DNA from: Syntrophomonadaceae bacterium
GTDB taxonomy: Bacteria > Bacillota_D > Dethiobacteria > DTU022 > PWGO01
DNA: 64,000 bases
Assembly (NCBI GenBank): GCA_003554535.1
Contig: PWGT01000180.1
Location: 1 to 64,000 of the forward strand
Direction of reading: 5' to 3'
Shown here: positions 26,456-35,143 of the stretch, in pieces
Layout of the letters: the number at the start of each line of letters is the position of its first letter
Position numbering within the stretch: the stretch's first letter is position 1
Notes under the pieces: model-generated
Databases searched by the model: none
What the model was told of the DNA's origin: nothing
What the model saw: the letters and a program-made list of their open reading frames with translations, nothing else
Made by a program: the position numbers and the translations under genes

Positions 26456-27697
26456 TTGAAACAGAGAGATGCAGTAGTAGGGCTAGATATAGGAACTTCT
26501 CATGTTCGAGTCGTAGTAGGTGAGTACAGGCCAGACGGATCTATAAACATTATAGGAGTAGGAATAAGCCCTTCCGAAGGAATGAAAAAAGGTTTTGTCA
26601 CAGATCTTGACCAGACCATAGAATCTATAGGACAAGCAGTAGAAGAAGCAGAGCGGATGGCAGGCGTTAAAATTAGCTCTGCTTTCGTAAGTTTAGTTGG
26701 ATTAAACGTAGAGCTTATAAGAAACCGGGGAGTAGTGGCAGTAACATCGGAAGATCGGGAAATAAGAGAAGACGATGTAGCAAGGGCCCTGGAGGCTACC
26801 AAGGTAATTGCTTTGCCCACTGATAGGGAGATTGTAGAAGTAATACCCAGAGAGTACATAGTAGATGGTTATGATGGCATCAAAGATCCGGTTGGAATGC
26901 TGGGCGTAAGGTTGGAAGTAGATGCCATGATTGTCACTGCATCTACAACATACATGCAAAATTTGTTGCGTTGTGTTAAAAGAGCTGGCATAGAAGTAGA
27001 GGGAATCGTCCTTCAATCTTTTGCTAATGGCGAAATTACTTTGACCCCTGATGAGAAACATCTGGGTGTTTTTGTGATGGATGTGGGTGGAGGCACCACG
27101 GAGATAGCTTACTTTAGAAATGGAGTATTACAAGAATTATCTGTTCTTCCTATTGGAGGCGATCATATCACGAATGATCTTTCCATAGGCCTACATACCA
27201 GTTACTATGCGGCTGAAAATTTAAAGATAGAATATGGCTGTGCTTTAGAAGAAAAAGCTGATACTGAAGAAAAGATTGAAATTATAACTGTGGGAGGTAA
27301 GGAAAAGCAAAGAGTCTCCAAAAAGGAACTGGCAAATTACATTGGCCCAAGAGTTCAAGAAATTTTACATTTTGCCAGGAACGAGATGTCCCGTATGGAA
27401 GGTAGCGAAGATTTGGTGTCCGGAGTGGTGCTAACCGGGGGAGTGTCTCTAATGGAAGGTTTTGTGGAAACTGCCGAGAATATTATAGGAACTTCCATCA
27501 GGGTAGGAGAGCCTCAACTGGTAGGAGTTCAAAGCCCCCTCTACACAACTGCAGTAGGAATGATTTATTATGTATTTAGAAATAACCCCGGGGTAGGGGT
27601 TGGTGTTGGAGAAAACAAAGCAAAAAATAATCCAGATAACTTTTTTACCCGGTTGTGGCAAAGAATTCAAGCATGGTTCAATGAGATTTTTGAGTGA
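26456..27697 (+). CDS. ftsA: Cell division protein FtsA
   Basis: Actin-like ATPase tethering FtsZ filaments to the membrane. The 413-aa protein has phosphate-binding loops GLDIGTSHVRVVVGE and VMDVGGGTTEIAYF, an adenosine motif VVLTGGVSLMEGF, and a C-terminal amphipathic helix (NFFTRLWQRIQAWFNEIF) that should act as the membrane anchor. I prefer TTG 26456, spaced from the GGGGGTG run; GTG 26450 overlaps that run. ftsZ begins 22 bases downstream. Confidence 0.94.
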   Translation: MKQRDAVVGLDIGTSHVRVVVGEYRPDGSINIIGVGISPSEGMKKGFVTDLDQTIESIGQAVEEAERMAGVKISSAFVSLVGLNVELIRNRGVVAVTSEDREIREDDVARALEATKVIALPTDREIVEVIPREYIVDGYDGIKDPVGMLGVRLEVDAMIVTASTTYMQNLLRCVKRAGIEVEGIVLQSFANGEITLTPDEKHLGVFVMDVGGGTTEIAYFRNGVLQELSVLPIGGDHITNDLSIGLHTSYYAAENLKIEYGCALEEKADTEEKIEIITVGGKEKQRVSKKELANYIGPRVQEILHFARNEMSRMEGSEDLVSGVVLTGGVSLMEGFVETAENIIGTSIRVGEPQLVGVQSPLYTTAVGMIYYVFRNNPGVGVGVGENKAKNNPDNFFTRLWQRIQAWFNEIFE

Positions 27698-27719
27698 ATT
27701 TTCATAAGGAGGGTTTTTA

Positions 27720-28790
27720 TTGATAGAATTTGATATCGAGATGGAGCATTTTGCAAACATTAAGGTCGTGGGTGTTGGCGGAGGAGGAAGCAATGCAATT
27801 AACCGGATGATTGGAGCTGGCCTTAAAGGTGTTGATTTCATTGCAGTAAATACAGATGCTCAAGCGTTATTTTTGACTAAGGCAAGCACTAAAATTCAAA
27901 TAGGACAAGATCTCACCAAGGGGCTTGGCGCCGGTGCTGATCCCGATATTGGTAGAAGGGCTGCTGAAGAAAGCCAGGATCAGGTACGTGAAGCATTAAA
28001 AGGTGCGGACATGGTTTTTATTACTGCCGGAATGGGTGGTGGTACAGGAACGGGTTCCGCGCCTATAATTGCGGAAATTGCACGTGAGCAAGGCGCATTG
28101 ACTGTAGGAGTTGTGACTAAACCTTTCCCGTTTGAACTTCGCAAGCGTCAGTCGCAAGCTGAAGAAGGGATCAAACAGTTGAAGGAAAAGGTAGACACCC
28201 TTATTGTTATTCCCAATGAACGGTTGTTACAAATAGCAGATAAGCGGACTTCTATTCTAGAAGCTTTTGAAATGGTTGATGATGTATTGCGTCAAGGAGT
28301 TCAAGGCATTTCGGATCTAATTACTGTGCCTGGTATTATTAACCTCGATTTTGCTGATGTAAAAACCATTATGTCTGAAACAGGAAGTGCTTTAATGGGT
28401 GTTGGGGTTTCCAGTGAGGATTCAAGGGCAGCTGAAGCAGCTGAAAGTGCTACCACCAGTCCTCTGCTGGAGACAACTATTGATGGAGCCAGGGGAGTAT
28501 TGATCAATATAACCGGTGGAGAAAGCCTGGGGTTGTATGAAATAAATGAAGCGGCTGATATCGTTTCCGGAAAAGCTGCAGATGATGCTCATATTATTTT
28601 TGGAGCAGTAATCGATGAAACAATGGGGGATGAAGTAAGGGTTACGGTGATAGCCACTGGTTTTGACCAGAAAGGCTCTAAGCGAGAAAGAGAAAATGTA
28701 GTAGAAGCTAATTTCCGTAAAGCTCAATTTACCGATGAAAATGATATAGATACACCGGCGTTTATGCGTCGCCAGAAGAATGAAGAATAA
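27720..28790 (+). CDS. ftsZ: Cell division protein FtsZ
   Basis: Tubulin-like GTPase that forms the Z-ring. The 356-aa protein has [14 protein letters not shown] at the N-terminus, the GTP signature [10 protein letters not shown] near residue 106, and the T7-loop [11 protein letters not shown]. The C-terminal tail ends DTPAFMRRQ, the conserved peptide that binds FtsA and other tethers. The start is TTG 27720 with a perfect AAGGAGGG ribosome site. A terminator at 28863 closes the division unit before the sporulation genes. Confidence 0.97.
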   Translation: MIEFDIEMEHFANIKVVGVGGGGSNAINRMIGAGLKGVDFIAVNTDAQALFLTKASTKIQIGQDLTKGLGAGADPDIGRRAAEESQDQVREALKGADMVFITAGMGGGTGTGSAPIIAEIAREQGALTVGVVTKPFPFELRKRQSQAEEGIKQLKEKVDTLIVIPNERLLQIADKRTSILEAFEMVDDVLRQGVQGISDLITVPGIINLDFADVKTIMSETGSALMGVGVSSEDSRAAEAAESATTSPLLETTIDGARGVLINITGGESLGLYEINEAADIVSGKAADDAHIIFGAVIDETMGDEVRVTVIATGFDQKGSKRERENVVEANFRKAQFTDENDIDTPAFMRRQKNEE

Positions 28791-28862
28791 AAAATACCTT
28801 TGCTGAGCTATCAATTAAAATGATATTTGGGGTTTTAGAATAATTATCTTTAGAAATTTATC

Positions 28863-28894
28863 AATAAAAGGCTAATTTAGCCTTTTATTTTTTT
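28863..28894 (+). terminator. Intrinsic terminator after ftsZ
   Basis: A perfect 12-bp inverted repeat (arms 28863-28874 and 28878-28889, loop ATT) runs into a T tract to 28894. It separates ftsAZ transcription from spoIIGA. Confidence 0.85.
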
Positions 28895-28911
28895 TGTACA
28901 GGGAGCAAACT

Positions 28912-28944
28912 CTGACAAATTACAGGGGTTATATCAGTTATAAT
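28912..28944 (+). promoter_or_regulatory. Spo0A-type promoter of spoIIGA-sigE
   Basis: CTGACA (28912-28917) and TATAAT (28939-28944) are both near consensus but separated by 21 bases, too long for ordinary sigma-A use. The B. subtilis spoIIG promoter has the same peculiarity (22 bases) and needs Spo0A. A 0A-box-like TTTGTCAGA lies on the minus strand at 28911-28919 overlapping the -35, and a weaker TTTGTACAG is at 28893-28901 on the plus strand. No competing well-spaced promoter is visible. Confidence 0.65.
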
Positions 28945-29006
28945 CATCATACTTGAAAAGAAGATTTCATAAAAATAAGACAAGTCATATGCAAGGAGAA
29001 ATTGTA

Positions 29007-29882
29007 ATGTATCTGGATTTATTAGTCATTATAAACATAAGCATGAATTACTCTTTATTGTTTTTAATAACAAAGCTTGTAAATCGCCATAACCCATGGT
29101 ACCGCCTTTTGCTGGGAGCAATTGCAGGTATGTTGCCTCTTCTGTTACTGTGCTTTGTTTCAATATCTCCTGGGTGGACAGCTATTATTATGATTATTAC
29201 TCCACTTTTTATGGTTGGACTGGTATTTTTCCCGTTGAAAGGAAAAGAGTTTCTGGCAATGAGTGCTCTTCTGTTTTTGGTATCTTTTGTAGTTTGTGGC
29301 ATATCAGAAATTATATTGAATGTTCAATTAGTTAATTTAACAGCTGACAAGCCTGTTTTTTTAGTTTGGTTGTTATTTGTTTGTTTTCTCATTGGGATTC
29401 TTACAAGATATTTTAAAGCTTACTTAAGTGATAAATATTGGGAAGGTTTTTTAAAGGCCAAGATCCAGCTAACTATTGAAGGGAATGCCCATGTAATAGA
29501 AGGATACCTGGATACTGGCAATAGAGTAAAAGAGCCTTTTAACCAAAAGCCAGTGATTATTGCCAGCTGGCAGAGTTTGTCTAAAGTCATACCTCCTCCG
29601 GTAGGACAGTTATTAAAAAGCAACCTGGATCCGGTGAGTATTATGGAATCCATAAAAGATCCTTCTGTTTTGCGCCGGTTTTATCTCATTCCTTTTAACG
29701 GGATAGGAGGGGAGAGAGATTTAATGTTGGGATTTTATCCGGATAACATTCAACTTGTCCAGGAAGGACAAGTTAAAGATTTGAGAGCTAAAGTTGCAGT
29801 AGGAATTTACAAAGATGATTTTGAAAGGGTGGAAAACTTTGAGGCGCTGATACCTCCTGAGGTTTTACAAATGGTGGGTTAA
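29007..29882 (+). CDS. spoIIGA: Sporulation sigma-E processing protease SpoIIGA
   Basis: Membrane-bound aspartic protease that cleaves pro-sigma-E in the mother cell after a forespore signal. The 291-aa protein has about five N-terminal membrane helices starting MYLDLLVIINISMNYSLL, then a cytoplasmic domain with the catalytic motif YLDTGN (Asp near residue 169) and PFNGIGG. I chose ATG 29007 with AAGGAG at 28993-28998; an in-frame TTG at 28953 adds a non-conserved stretch. Its substrate gene sigE is directly downstream. Confidence 0.93.
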   Translation: MYLDLLVIINISMNYSLLFLITKLVNRHNPWYRLLLGAIAGMLPLLLLCFVSISPGWTAIIMIITPLFMVGLVFFPLKGKEFLAMSALLFLVSFVVCGISEIILNVQLVNLTADKPVFLVWLLFVCFLIGILTRYFKAYLSDKYWEGFLKAKIQLTIEGNAHVIEGYLDTGNRVKEPFNQKPVIIASWQSLSKVIPPPVGQLLKSNLDPVSIMESIKDPSVLRRFYLIPFNGIGGERDLMLGFYPDNIQLVQEGQVKDLRAKVAVGIYKDDFERVENFEALIPPEVLQMVG

Positions 29883-29906
29883 AAAAATTAGATGGGGGTG
29901 GAAAGT

Positions 29907-30641
29907 TTGAAAAAAAAATTTAAAGTTTTATCTATGCAGGTAAGAATTTTGTTATACCGTTTATTTTCGTGGAAAAAAATAAATTATTCTCGCTATTTGT
30001 TCTATGTAAATAATAGCGAAACGTTACCGTCTCCTTTAAGCTATGAAGAAGAAAGCCAGTTATTATCAAAGCTAAAAGAAGGTGATAACTCGGTTCGTCC
30101 GGTGTTAATAGAGAGAAATCTGCGGTTGGTAGTTTATATTGCCCGCAAATTTGAAAATACCGGGGTAAATATAGATGATTTAGCTTCGATTGGCACTATC
30201 GGCTTGATAAAAGCTGTGAACACATTTGATCCTCATAAAAATATAAAACTTGCTACTTATGCTTCGAAATGTATTGAAAACGAAATTTTGATGTTTTTAA
30301 GGCGTAATCACAAAATAAAATGGGAGGTATCTTTTGATGAGCCTCTTAATGTTGATTGGGATGGAAACGAACTGCTCTTGTCGGATGTTCTGGGGACAGA
30401 GGGGGATTTAATAGTAAAGAGTATTGAAAAAGAAATTGAAAAGAAACTTCTATATATGGCAATAGAAAAGCTAAGTTATCGGGAAAGAAGGATAATGGAA
30501 CTTCGGTTTGGCCTGGGAAGCGAAACTGAAAAGACCCAAAAAGAAGTAGCGCAACTGATGGGAATCTCTCAATCTTATATATCCCGTTTAGAGAAAAGGA
30601 TTATAAAGAGACTCCATAAAGAGATAAAAAAAATGGAATAG
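29907..30641 (+). CDS. sigE: RNA polymerase sporulation sigma factor SigE (pro-sigma-E)
   Basis: Early mother-cell sigma factor. The 244-aa protein carries a basic/hydrophobic N-terminal pro-sequence (about the first 27-30 residues) of the kind SpoIIGA removes. Then come region 2 ([29 protein letters not shown]), the hallmark [20 protein letters not shown], and region 4 ([20 protein letters not shown]). TTG 29907 follows GGGGGTGG; ATG 29892 is in frame but lies before it. Co-transcribed with spoIIGA. Confidence 0.96.
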   Translation: MKKKFKVLSMQVRILLYRLFSWKKINYSRYLFYVNNSETLPSPLSYEEESQLLSKLKEGDNSVRPVLIERNLRLVVYIARKFENTGVNIDDLASIGTIGLIKAVNTFDPHKNIKLATYASKCIENEILMFLRRNHKIKWEVSFDEPLNVDWDGNELLLSDVLGTEGDLIVKSIEKEIEKKLLYMAIEKLSYRERRIMELRFGLGSETEKTQKEVAQLMGISQSYISRLEKRIIKRLHKEIKKME

Positions 30642-30671
30642 CCTGATGAATAGTTACCTCCGGGATATCCA

Positions 30672-30700
30672 GTATAAAAAAAGTGTGAGGGGAAATAATT
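30672..30700 (+). promoter_or_regulatory. Sigma-F-type promoter of sigG
   Basis: GTATA (30672-30676) and GGAAATAATT (30691-30700) fit the sigma-F elements GYWTA and GGnrAnAnTw; the spacer is 14 bases, one short of the usual 15. B. subtilis sigG (spoIIIG) is likewise made in the forespore from a sigma-F promoter in this gap. Confidence 0.6.
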
Positions 30701-30735
30701 AGAATGATTCCTTAAATCAACGGAGGTAATCGAAG

Positions 30736-31506
30736 ATGAACAAAGTAGAAATCTGTGGAGTAAATACTTCGAAACTACCAGTGCTTTCTAATAAAGAGAT
30801 GCGAAAGCTTTTTGATAGAATGCACCAACAAGATCAAGAGGCCAGAGAGCTCTTAATTAAGGGGAATTTAAGGTTAGTACTTTCCGTTATACAAAGGTTT
30901 AACAATAGAGGGGAAAATGTAGATGATCTATTCCAGGTAGGTTGCATAGGCTTGATAAAAGCCATTGATAATTTTGATCTTGATCAAAATGTAAAGTTTT
31001 CTACGTATGCTGTTCCCATGATTATTGGAGAAATAAGAAGATACTTACGAGATAACAATCCCATTCGGGTTAGCCGTTCTTTGAGGGATATTGCATATAA
31101 AGTATTGCAGGTAAGAGATAACCTGGCAAACAAGCTTTCACGTGAACCCTCCATAGAGGAGATAGCCACGGAACTCAATCTTTCCCGGGAAGATATTGTC
31201 TTTGCCCTGGACGCAATACAAGAACCGGTTTCTCTATTTGAGCCAATATACCATGATGGTGGTGATCCTATCTATGTGATGGATCAAATTAGCGATGAAA
31301 AAAATAAAGATGATAAATGGTTGGCTGATTTGGCTATTAAAGAAGCAATAACCAGGTTAAATGACAGGGAAAAACTTATACTAACAATGAGATTCTATCG
31401 TGGAAAAACCCAGATGGAAGTTGCGGAAGAGATTGGAATTTCCCAGGCGCAGGTTTCCCGCTTGGAAAAAGCAGCTTTGGGTTATTTACGAAAACAAATA
31501 AATTAA
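30736..31506 (+). CDS. sigG: RNA polymerase sporulation sigma factor SigG
   Basis: Late forespore sigma factor. The 256-aa protein begins MNKVEICGVNTSKLPVLSN, the characteristic SigG N-terminus. It has region 2 (NLRLVLSVIQRFNNRGENVDD, FQVGCIGLIKAIDNFD), region 3 and region 4 (KTQMEVAEEIGISQAQVSRL). ATG preceded by CGGAGG. It sits 94 bases after sigE, with a sigma-F-like promoter in the gap, so it is probably transcribed both on its own and by read-through, as in B. subtilis. Confidence 0.96.
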   Translation: MNKVEICGVNTSKLPVLSNKEMRKLFDRMHQQDQEARELLIKGNLRLVLSVIQRFNNRGENVDDLFQVGCIGLIKAIDNFDLDQNVKFSTYAVPMIIGEIRRYLRDNNPIRVSRSLRDIAYKVLQVRDNLANKLSREPSIEEIATELNLSREDIVFALDAIQEPVSLFEPIYHDGGDPIYVMDQISDEKNKDDKWLADLAIKEAITRLNDREKLILTMRFYRGKTQMEVAEEIGISQAQVSRLEKAALGYLRKQIN

Positions 31507-31597
31507 ATTGAAGTTAGAAACGGTTTTTTTTCGAGCCTATCTAGCTAATGATTTCTAAATAAATTTTAAAAATATTTTAAGAAGGGGGAAGAGGTGG

Positions 31598-31849
31598 ATG
31601 ATTAAAATATCGGAATTAAAAAACAGAGATGTGGTAAATATAAACGATGGCCGCCGACTGGGTGTTGTTGGTGATCTGGACGTAGATTTAGAAAAAGGCA
31701 TAGTTAATTCAATTATTATTCCAGTGCATAAGGGATTTTTATTTAAATTTTCTGCGCCCAAAGAATATATAATATCCTGGCAGAAAATTGTGAAATTAGG
31801 CATAGATACGATTTTGGTGGATTATCCGCTAGATATTTACAATAAATAA
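31598..31849 (+). CDS. ymxH: YlmC/YmxH family PRC-barrel sporulation protein
   Basis: An 83-aa protein of the PRC-barrel fold, starting MIKISELKNRDVVNINDGRRLG and containing GDLDVDLEKGIVNSIIIP, the family pattern. Proteins of this group are conserved in spore formers next to sigG or elsewhere; the molecular role is not known. ATG after an AAGGGGGAAGAGGTGG stretch. Position between sigG and nrdR matches the B. subtilis order sigG-ylmA/B-ylmC. Confidence 0.85.
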   Translation: MIKISELKNRDVVNINDGRRLGVVGDLDVDLEKGIVNSIIIPVHKGFLFKFSAPKEYIISWQKIVKLGIDTILVDYPLDIYNK

Positions 31850-31873
31850 ACTATATTAGCTTCTCAGTCACTC

Positions 31874-31927
31874 TTTACAATCTATATATTGTGTAATATA
31901 ATCCTTCTATATAACAATATATAGGGG
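31874..31927 (+). promoter_or_regulatory. nrdR-nrdD-nrdG promoter with two NrdR boxes
   Basis: TTTACA (31874-31879), a 17-base spacer and TATAAT (31897-31902) form a good promoter. Box 1 (31879-31894, AATCTATATATTGTGT) matches about 14 of 16 positions of the NrdR box and lies between -35 and -10. Box 2 (31912-31927) matches about 12 of 16, lies just after the start site and overlaps the ribosome site. Their centres are 33 bases apart, three helical turns, the usual spacing for cooperative NrdR binding. Confidence 0.82.
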
Positions 31928-31936
31928 GTTTGATAG

Positions 31937-32407
31937 ATGAAATGTCCTTTTTGCGGAAGTCTTGAAACAAGGGTAGCAGACTCCCGCGTAGTTGAGGATA
32001 ATAAAGTAGTAAAGCGTCGCCGTGAATGTGGTGGGTGTGAGAAAAGGTTCACTACCATGGAAAAAGCAGAAGAAGATCCCATAATAGTAGTAAAGCGGGA
32101 TGGAAGGCGGGAAGTGTTTGATGGTAGCAAAATACTTGCTGGCTTGCTCCGTGCCAGTGAGAAAAGAAACATCTCTTTAACCACTTTAGAGAATCTGGTA
32201 GAAGAATTAGAGCAAGAACTAAGAAGGCGAGATTTGAAAGAAGTGGTTACTGAGCAAATAGGGGACATTCTTTTAAACAAGCTGCGCAAGTTAGATGAAG
32301 TTGCTTATGTGCGCTTTGCCTCCGTATTTCGCAAGTTTCAGGATATAGATTCATTTAAGGAAGAATTAGAAAAAATGATTGTCACCAGAGATGCGGAGGA
32401 AAGTTAA
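31937..32407 (+). CDS. nrdR: Ribonucleotide reductase repressor NrdR
   Basis: Zinc-ribbon/ATP-cone repressor that senses dATP/ATP and represses ribonucleotide reductase genes. The 156-aa protein has cysteines at 3, 6, 31 and 34 (CPFC ... CGGC) for zinc, the basic RRREC stretch, and an ATP-cone from about residue 45 (PIIVVKRDGRREVFDGSKI). ATG 31937 with GGGGG upstream. The promoter carries two NrdR boxes, so it should repress itself and the downstream nrdD. Confidence 0.96.
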   Translation: MKCPFCGSLETRVADSRVVEDNKVVKRRRECGGCEKRFTTMEKAEEDPIIVVKRDGRREVFDGSKILAGLLRASEKRNISLTTLENLVEELEQELRRRDLKEVVTEQIGDILLNKLRKLDEVAYVRFASVFRKFQDIDSFKEELEKMIVTRDAEES

Positions 32408-32458
32408 TGATTAATTTTTTAAATTTCAATAAATACCGATAAGGGGGATTTGGGTAAT

Positions 32459-34555
32459 ATGGCAAAAGCATTTGCTCCAAAAGAAATGTTTAATGGAGAA
32501 ACTGCAAAAATGGAAGAAGAAAGTATTTTATTCAAAGAGATTAGAAAGAGAGATGGACGAGTAGTTTCTTTTGAGCCTGATAAAATAACCGACGCAGTAT
32601 ACAAGGCAGCGATCTCAGTAGGGGGGAAAGACCGAAACATAGCGAAAAAATTGACCAAGCAAGTTATGGACTTTTTATACCAGGAAGGTTATAACGGAAT
32701 AATACCTGCCGTTGAAGATGTTCAGGATGCAGTAGAAAAAGTGTTAATTGAAAATGGACATGCCCGAACTGCCAAGGCATACATCCTTTACCGGGCTAAA
32801 AGAACCCGTATTCGTGAGGCTAAAACAGAACTCATGGATGCAGTGAAAGAAATTCTGGTGGAAACTAACCGGGAAAATGCTAATATTAGCAATTCGCCCT
32901 CTGCCAAAATGCTTCAAATTGCTATGGCTGCTAGCAAAAAGTATTATTTAACTAACCTTCTTCCAGAAGAATTTTCCCAATCCCACATAGACGGTGATTT
33001 ACATATTCATGACCTTGATTATTATAGCAAGACACCCAATTGTTTGCAGATAGATCTATCTCGTTTATTAAGAGAGGGTTTTGATACGGGGTATGGTTAT
33101 ATTCGGCCCCCCAAAAGAATTTATTCTGCAGTTGCGCAAGCAGCTATTATATTGCAGAGTAATCAGAACGATATGTTCGGGGGGCAGAGTTTTCCCCATT
33201 TTGACCGAAGCATGGGGGAAGTGATCAGGGGATTTAACGAGAAAACAGATTATGATGATGTTTACCAGGCTATGGAGGGTATGGTTTACAACTTGAATAC
33301 CATGCATTCCCGGGCTGGAGCCCAGGTTCCATTTTCATCGATAAATCTGGGAACAGATACTACTGAAGAGGGAAGAGCAGTAACTCGTTCAGTATTGGAA
33401 TCTTTTAACCGGGGCTTGGGTAGAGGTGAAAGCCCAATTTTCCCCAACCTGGTGTTCAAAATAAAAGAGGGAGTGAATTTTAATCCTGGAGATCCCAACT
33501 ATGATTTGTTCCAACTTGCTTTACAGGTAGCTGCCCGTCGTTTGAATCCAACTTTTAGTTTTATGGATGCCTCTTTTAATCAGAAATATGGTGACGAGGT
33601 TTCTTATATGGGGTGCCGTTCCCGGGTAATTGCCAATCGTCATGGTCCTGAAGTTTCAGCTGGAAGGGGAAATATAGCACCTACTACTGTTAACTTACCT
33701 CGATTAGCTTTGTCAAGCAAGGGAAATGTGGATATATTTTTTAATGAATTAGATGAATTAATGCATCTTATAGCCAGGCAACTAATGCACAGGTTTGAAG
33801 TGCTTTCCAGGCTCAAGGCAAAAGATTTGCCTTTCCTCATGGGGCAATCACTATACTTGGGTTCTGAAGAATTGGGTCCCGAAGATTCTGTTCAGGATGC
33901 TATCAAGCATGGAACCCTGGCTATAGGGTTTATCGGATTGGCAGAGGCATTGCTTGCTCTGATTGGAAAACATCATGGTGAAGATGAAGAGGCCCAGGAA
34001 CTCGGCCTTAAAGTAATTGAAAGGATGCGGCAAAATGTGGATAAGTTTTCTGAGGAGTATGATCTTAATTTTGTTCTTTATGCTACTCCAGCAGAAGGAC
34101 TGGCCGGCAGGTTTATAGACATAGACCGGGAGAGGTTTGGCTCTATCCCGCGGATCACAGATAAGGAATATTACACGAATTCGTTTCACCTGCCTGTGAA
34201 TTATGCCATATCCCTGTTCGACAAGATTTCTATAGAGGGCGCTTATCACCGTTATTGTAATGCCGGCCATATTACTTATGTAGAACTGGATTCTCCTCCG
34301 TTGCACAATAAGGAAGCTGTGGAAAAAATTATTAGGCATATGGCTGCTTCAGATGTTGGGTATGGGGGCATTAATTATCCTCTTGATGAGTGCCAGATTT
34401 GCAGTTACCGGGGATTGATCCCTGAAGAGTGTCCTCATTGCAGTTCTGAAGCCATCAGGAGGATCAGGCGTATTACCGGTTATCTTTCAACAGAAGACAG
34501 ATTTAATGAATCAAAGTTATTCGAGTTAAGGGATCGCAAACCACATATTTTTTAG
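32459..34555 (+). CDS. nrdD: Anaerobic (class III) ribonucleoside-triphosphate reductase
   Basis: Oxygen-sensitive glycyl-radical enzyme making deoxynucleotides. The 698-aa protein has an N-terminal ATP-cone (IRKRDGRVVSFEPDKI, about 25-115), the long catalytic barrel (QNDMFGGQSFPHFD, NTMHSRAGAQVPFSSINLG), a zinc site of four cysteines near the end (CQIC ... CPHC), and the glycyl radical site RRITGYL with Gly near 674, about 25 residues from the C-terminus. ATG 32459 is well spaced from AAGGGGGA; TTG 32450 is too close. nrdG, its activase, follows after 9 bases. Confidence 0.95.
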   Translation: MAKAFAPKEMFNGETAKMEEESILFKEIRKRDGRVVSFEPDKITDAVYKAAISVGGKDRNIAKKLTKQVMDFLYQEGYNGIIPAVEDVQDAVEKVLIENGHARTAKAYILYRAKRTRIREAKTELMDAVKEILVETNRENANISNSPSAKMLQIAMAASKKYYLTNLLPEEFSQSHIDGDLHIHDLDYYSKTPNCLQIDLSRLLREGFDTGYGYIRPPKRIYSAVAQAAIILQSNQNDMFGGQSFPHFDRSMGEVIRGFNEKTDYDDVYQAMEGMVYNLNTMHSRAGAQVPFSSINLGTDTTEEGRAVTRSVLESFNRGLGRGESPIFPNLVFKIKEGVNFNPGDPNYDLFQLALQVAARRLNPTFSFMDASFNQKYGDEVSYMGCRSRVIANRHGPEVSAGRGNIAPTTVNLPRLALSSKGNVDIFFNELDELMHLIARQLMHRFEVLSRLKAKDLPFLMGQSLYLGSEELGPEDSVQDAIKHGTLAIGFIGLAEALLALIGKHHGEDEEAQELGLKVIERMRQNVDKFSEEYDLNFVLYATPAEGLAGRFIDIDRERFGSIPRITDKEYYTNSFHLPVNYAISLFDKISIEGAYHRYCNAGHITYVELDSPPLHNKEAVEKIIRHMAASDVGYGGINYPLDECQICSYRGLIPEECPHCSSEAIRRIRRITGYLSTEDRFNESKLFELRDRKPHIF

Positions 34556-34564
34556 GGGTAAAAG

Positions 34565-35080
34565 ATGAAAATACGCTTAGCAGGAAAGAAAAATGAAAGT
34601 CTAATTGACGGTCCGGGAATATCTTTCGTGCTTTTCACTCAGGGGTGCTTGCAAAAATGTCCGGGTTGCCACAACCCGGATGCCCAGCCCCTGGATGGAG
34701 GAACTGAATTAACCCTGGAAGAACTCCAAGAAGAAATAAGCTCTTCTGCTTCTATAGATACCCTTGTTTTTAGCGGAGGGGAACCTTTTTTGCAGGCATC
34801 TGCACTGGCACAATTAGGAAGCTGGGGCCATGAAAAAGGTTTGCGTATAGTTACCTATACTGGTTATACATTTGAATATCTACAAGAACTAAGTGAAGAA
34901 TTCCCAGAATATGCTGATCTTTTAAAGATAACTGATATACTAATAGACGGTGCATATGTAGAAGAAGAAAGGGATTTAACTCTTGCTTACCGTGGTTCCC
35001 AGAATCAGCGAATCTTAGATTGCAAGATTTCTTGCCAGGAAAATACCCCCATAACTATTGACAGGTATATGAAAAGTTAA
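34565..35080 (+). CDS. nrdG: Anaerobic ribonucleotide reductase activating enzyme (radical SAM)
   Basis: Radical-SAM activase that installs the glycyl radical on NrdD. The 171-aa protein has the iron-sulfur motif CLQKCPGC (Cys 28, 32, 35) and the SAM-binding FSGGEPFLQ. Start ATG with a GGGG-type site at the nrdD end. Immediately downstream of nrdD, so both proteins come from the NrdR-controlled operon. Confidence 0.94.
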   Translation: MKIRLAGKKNESLIDGPGISFVLFTQGCLQKCPGCHNPDAQPLDGGTELTLEELQEEISSSASIDTLVFSGGEPFLQASALAQLGSWGHEKGLRIVTYTGYTFEYLQELSEEFPEYADLLKITDILIDGAYVEEERDLTLAYRGSQNQRILDCKISCQENTPITIDRYMKS

Positions 35081-35143
35081 AGTTAATTTGAACCGGTAAT
35101 CTTTTTTTATAGTTAATAACCTATGGTACAAGGTGGGTTGATT

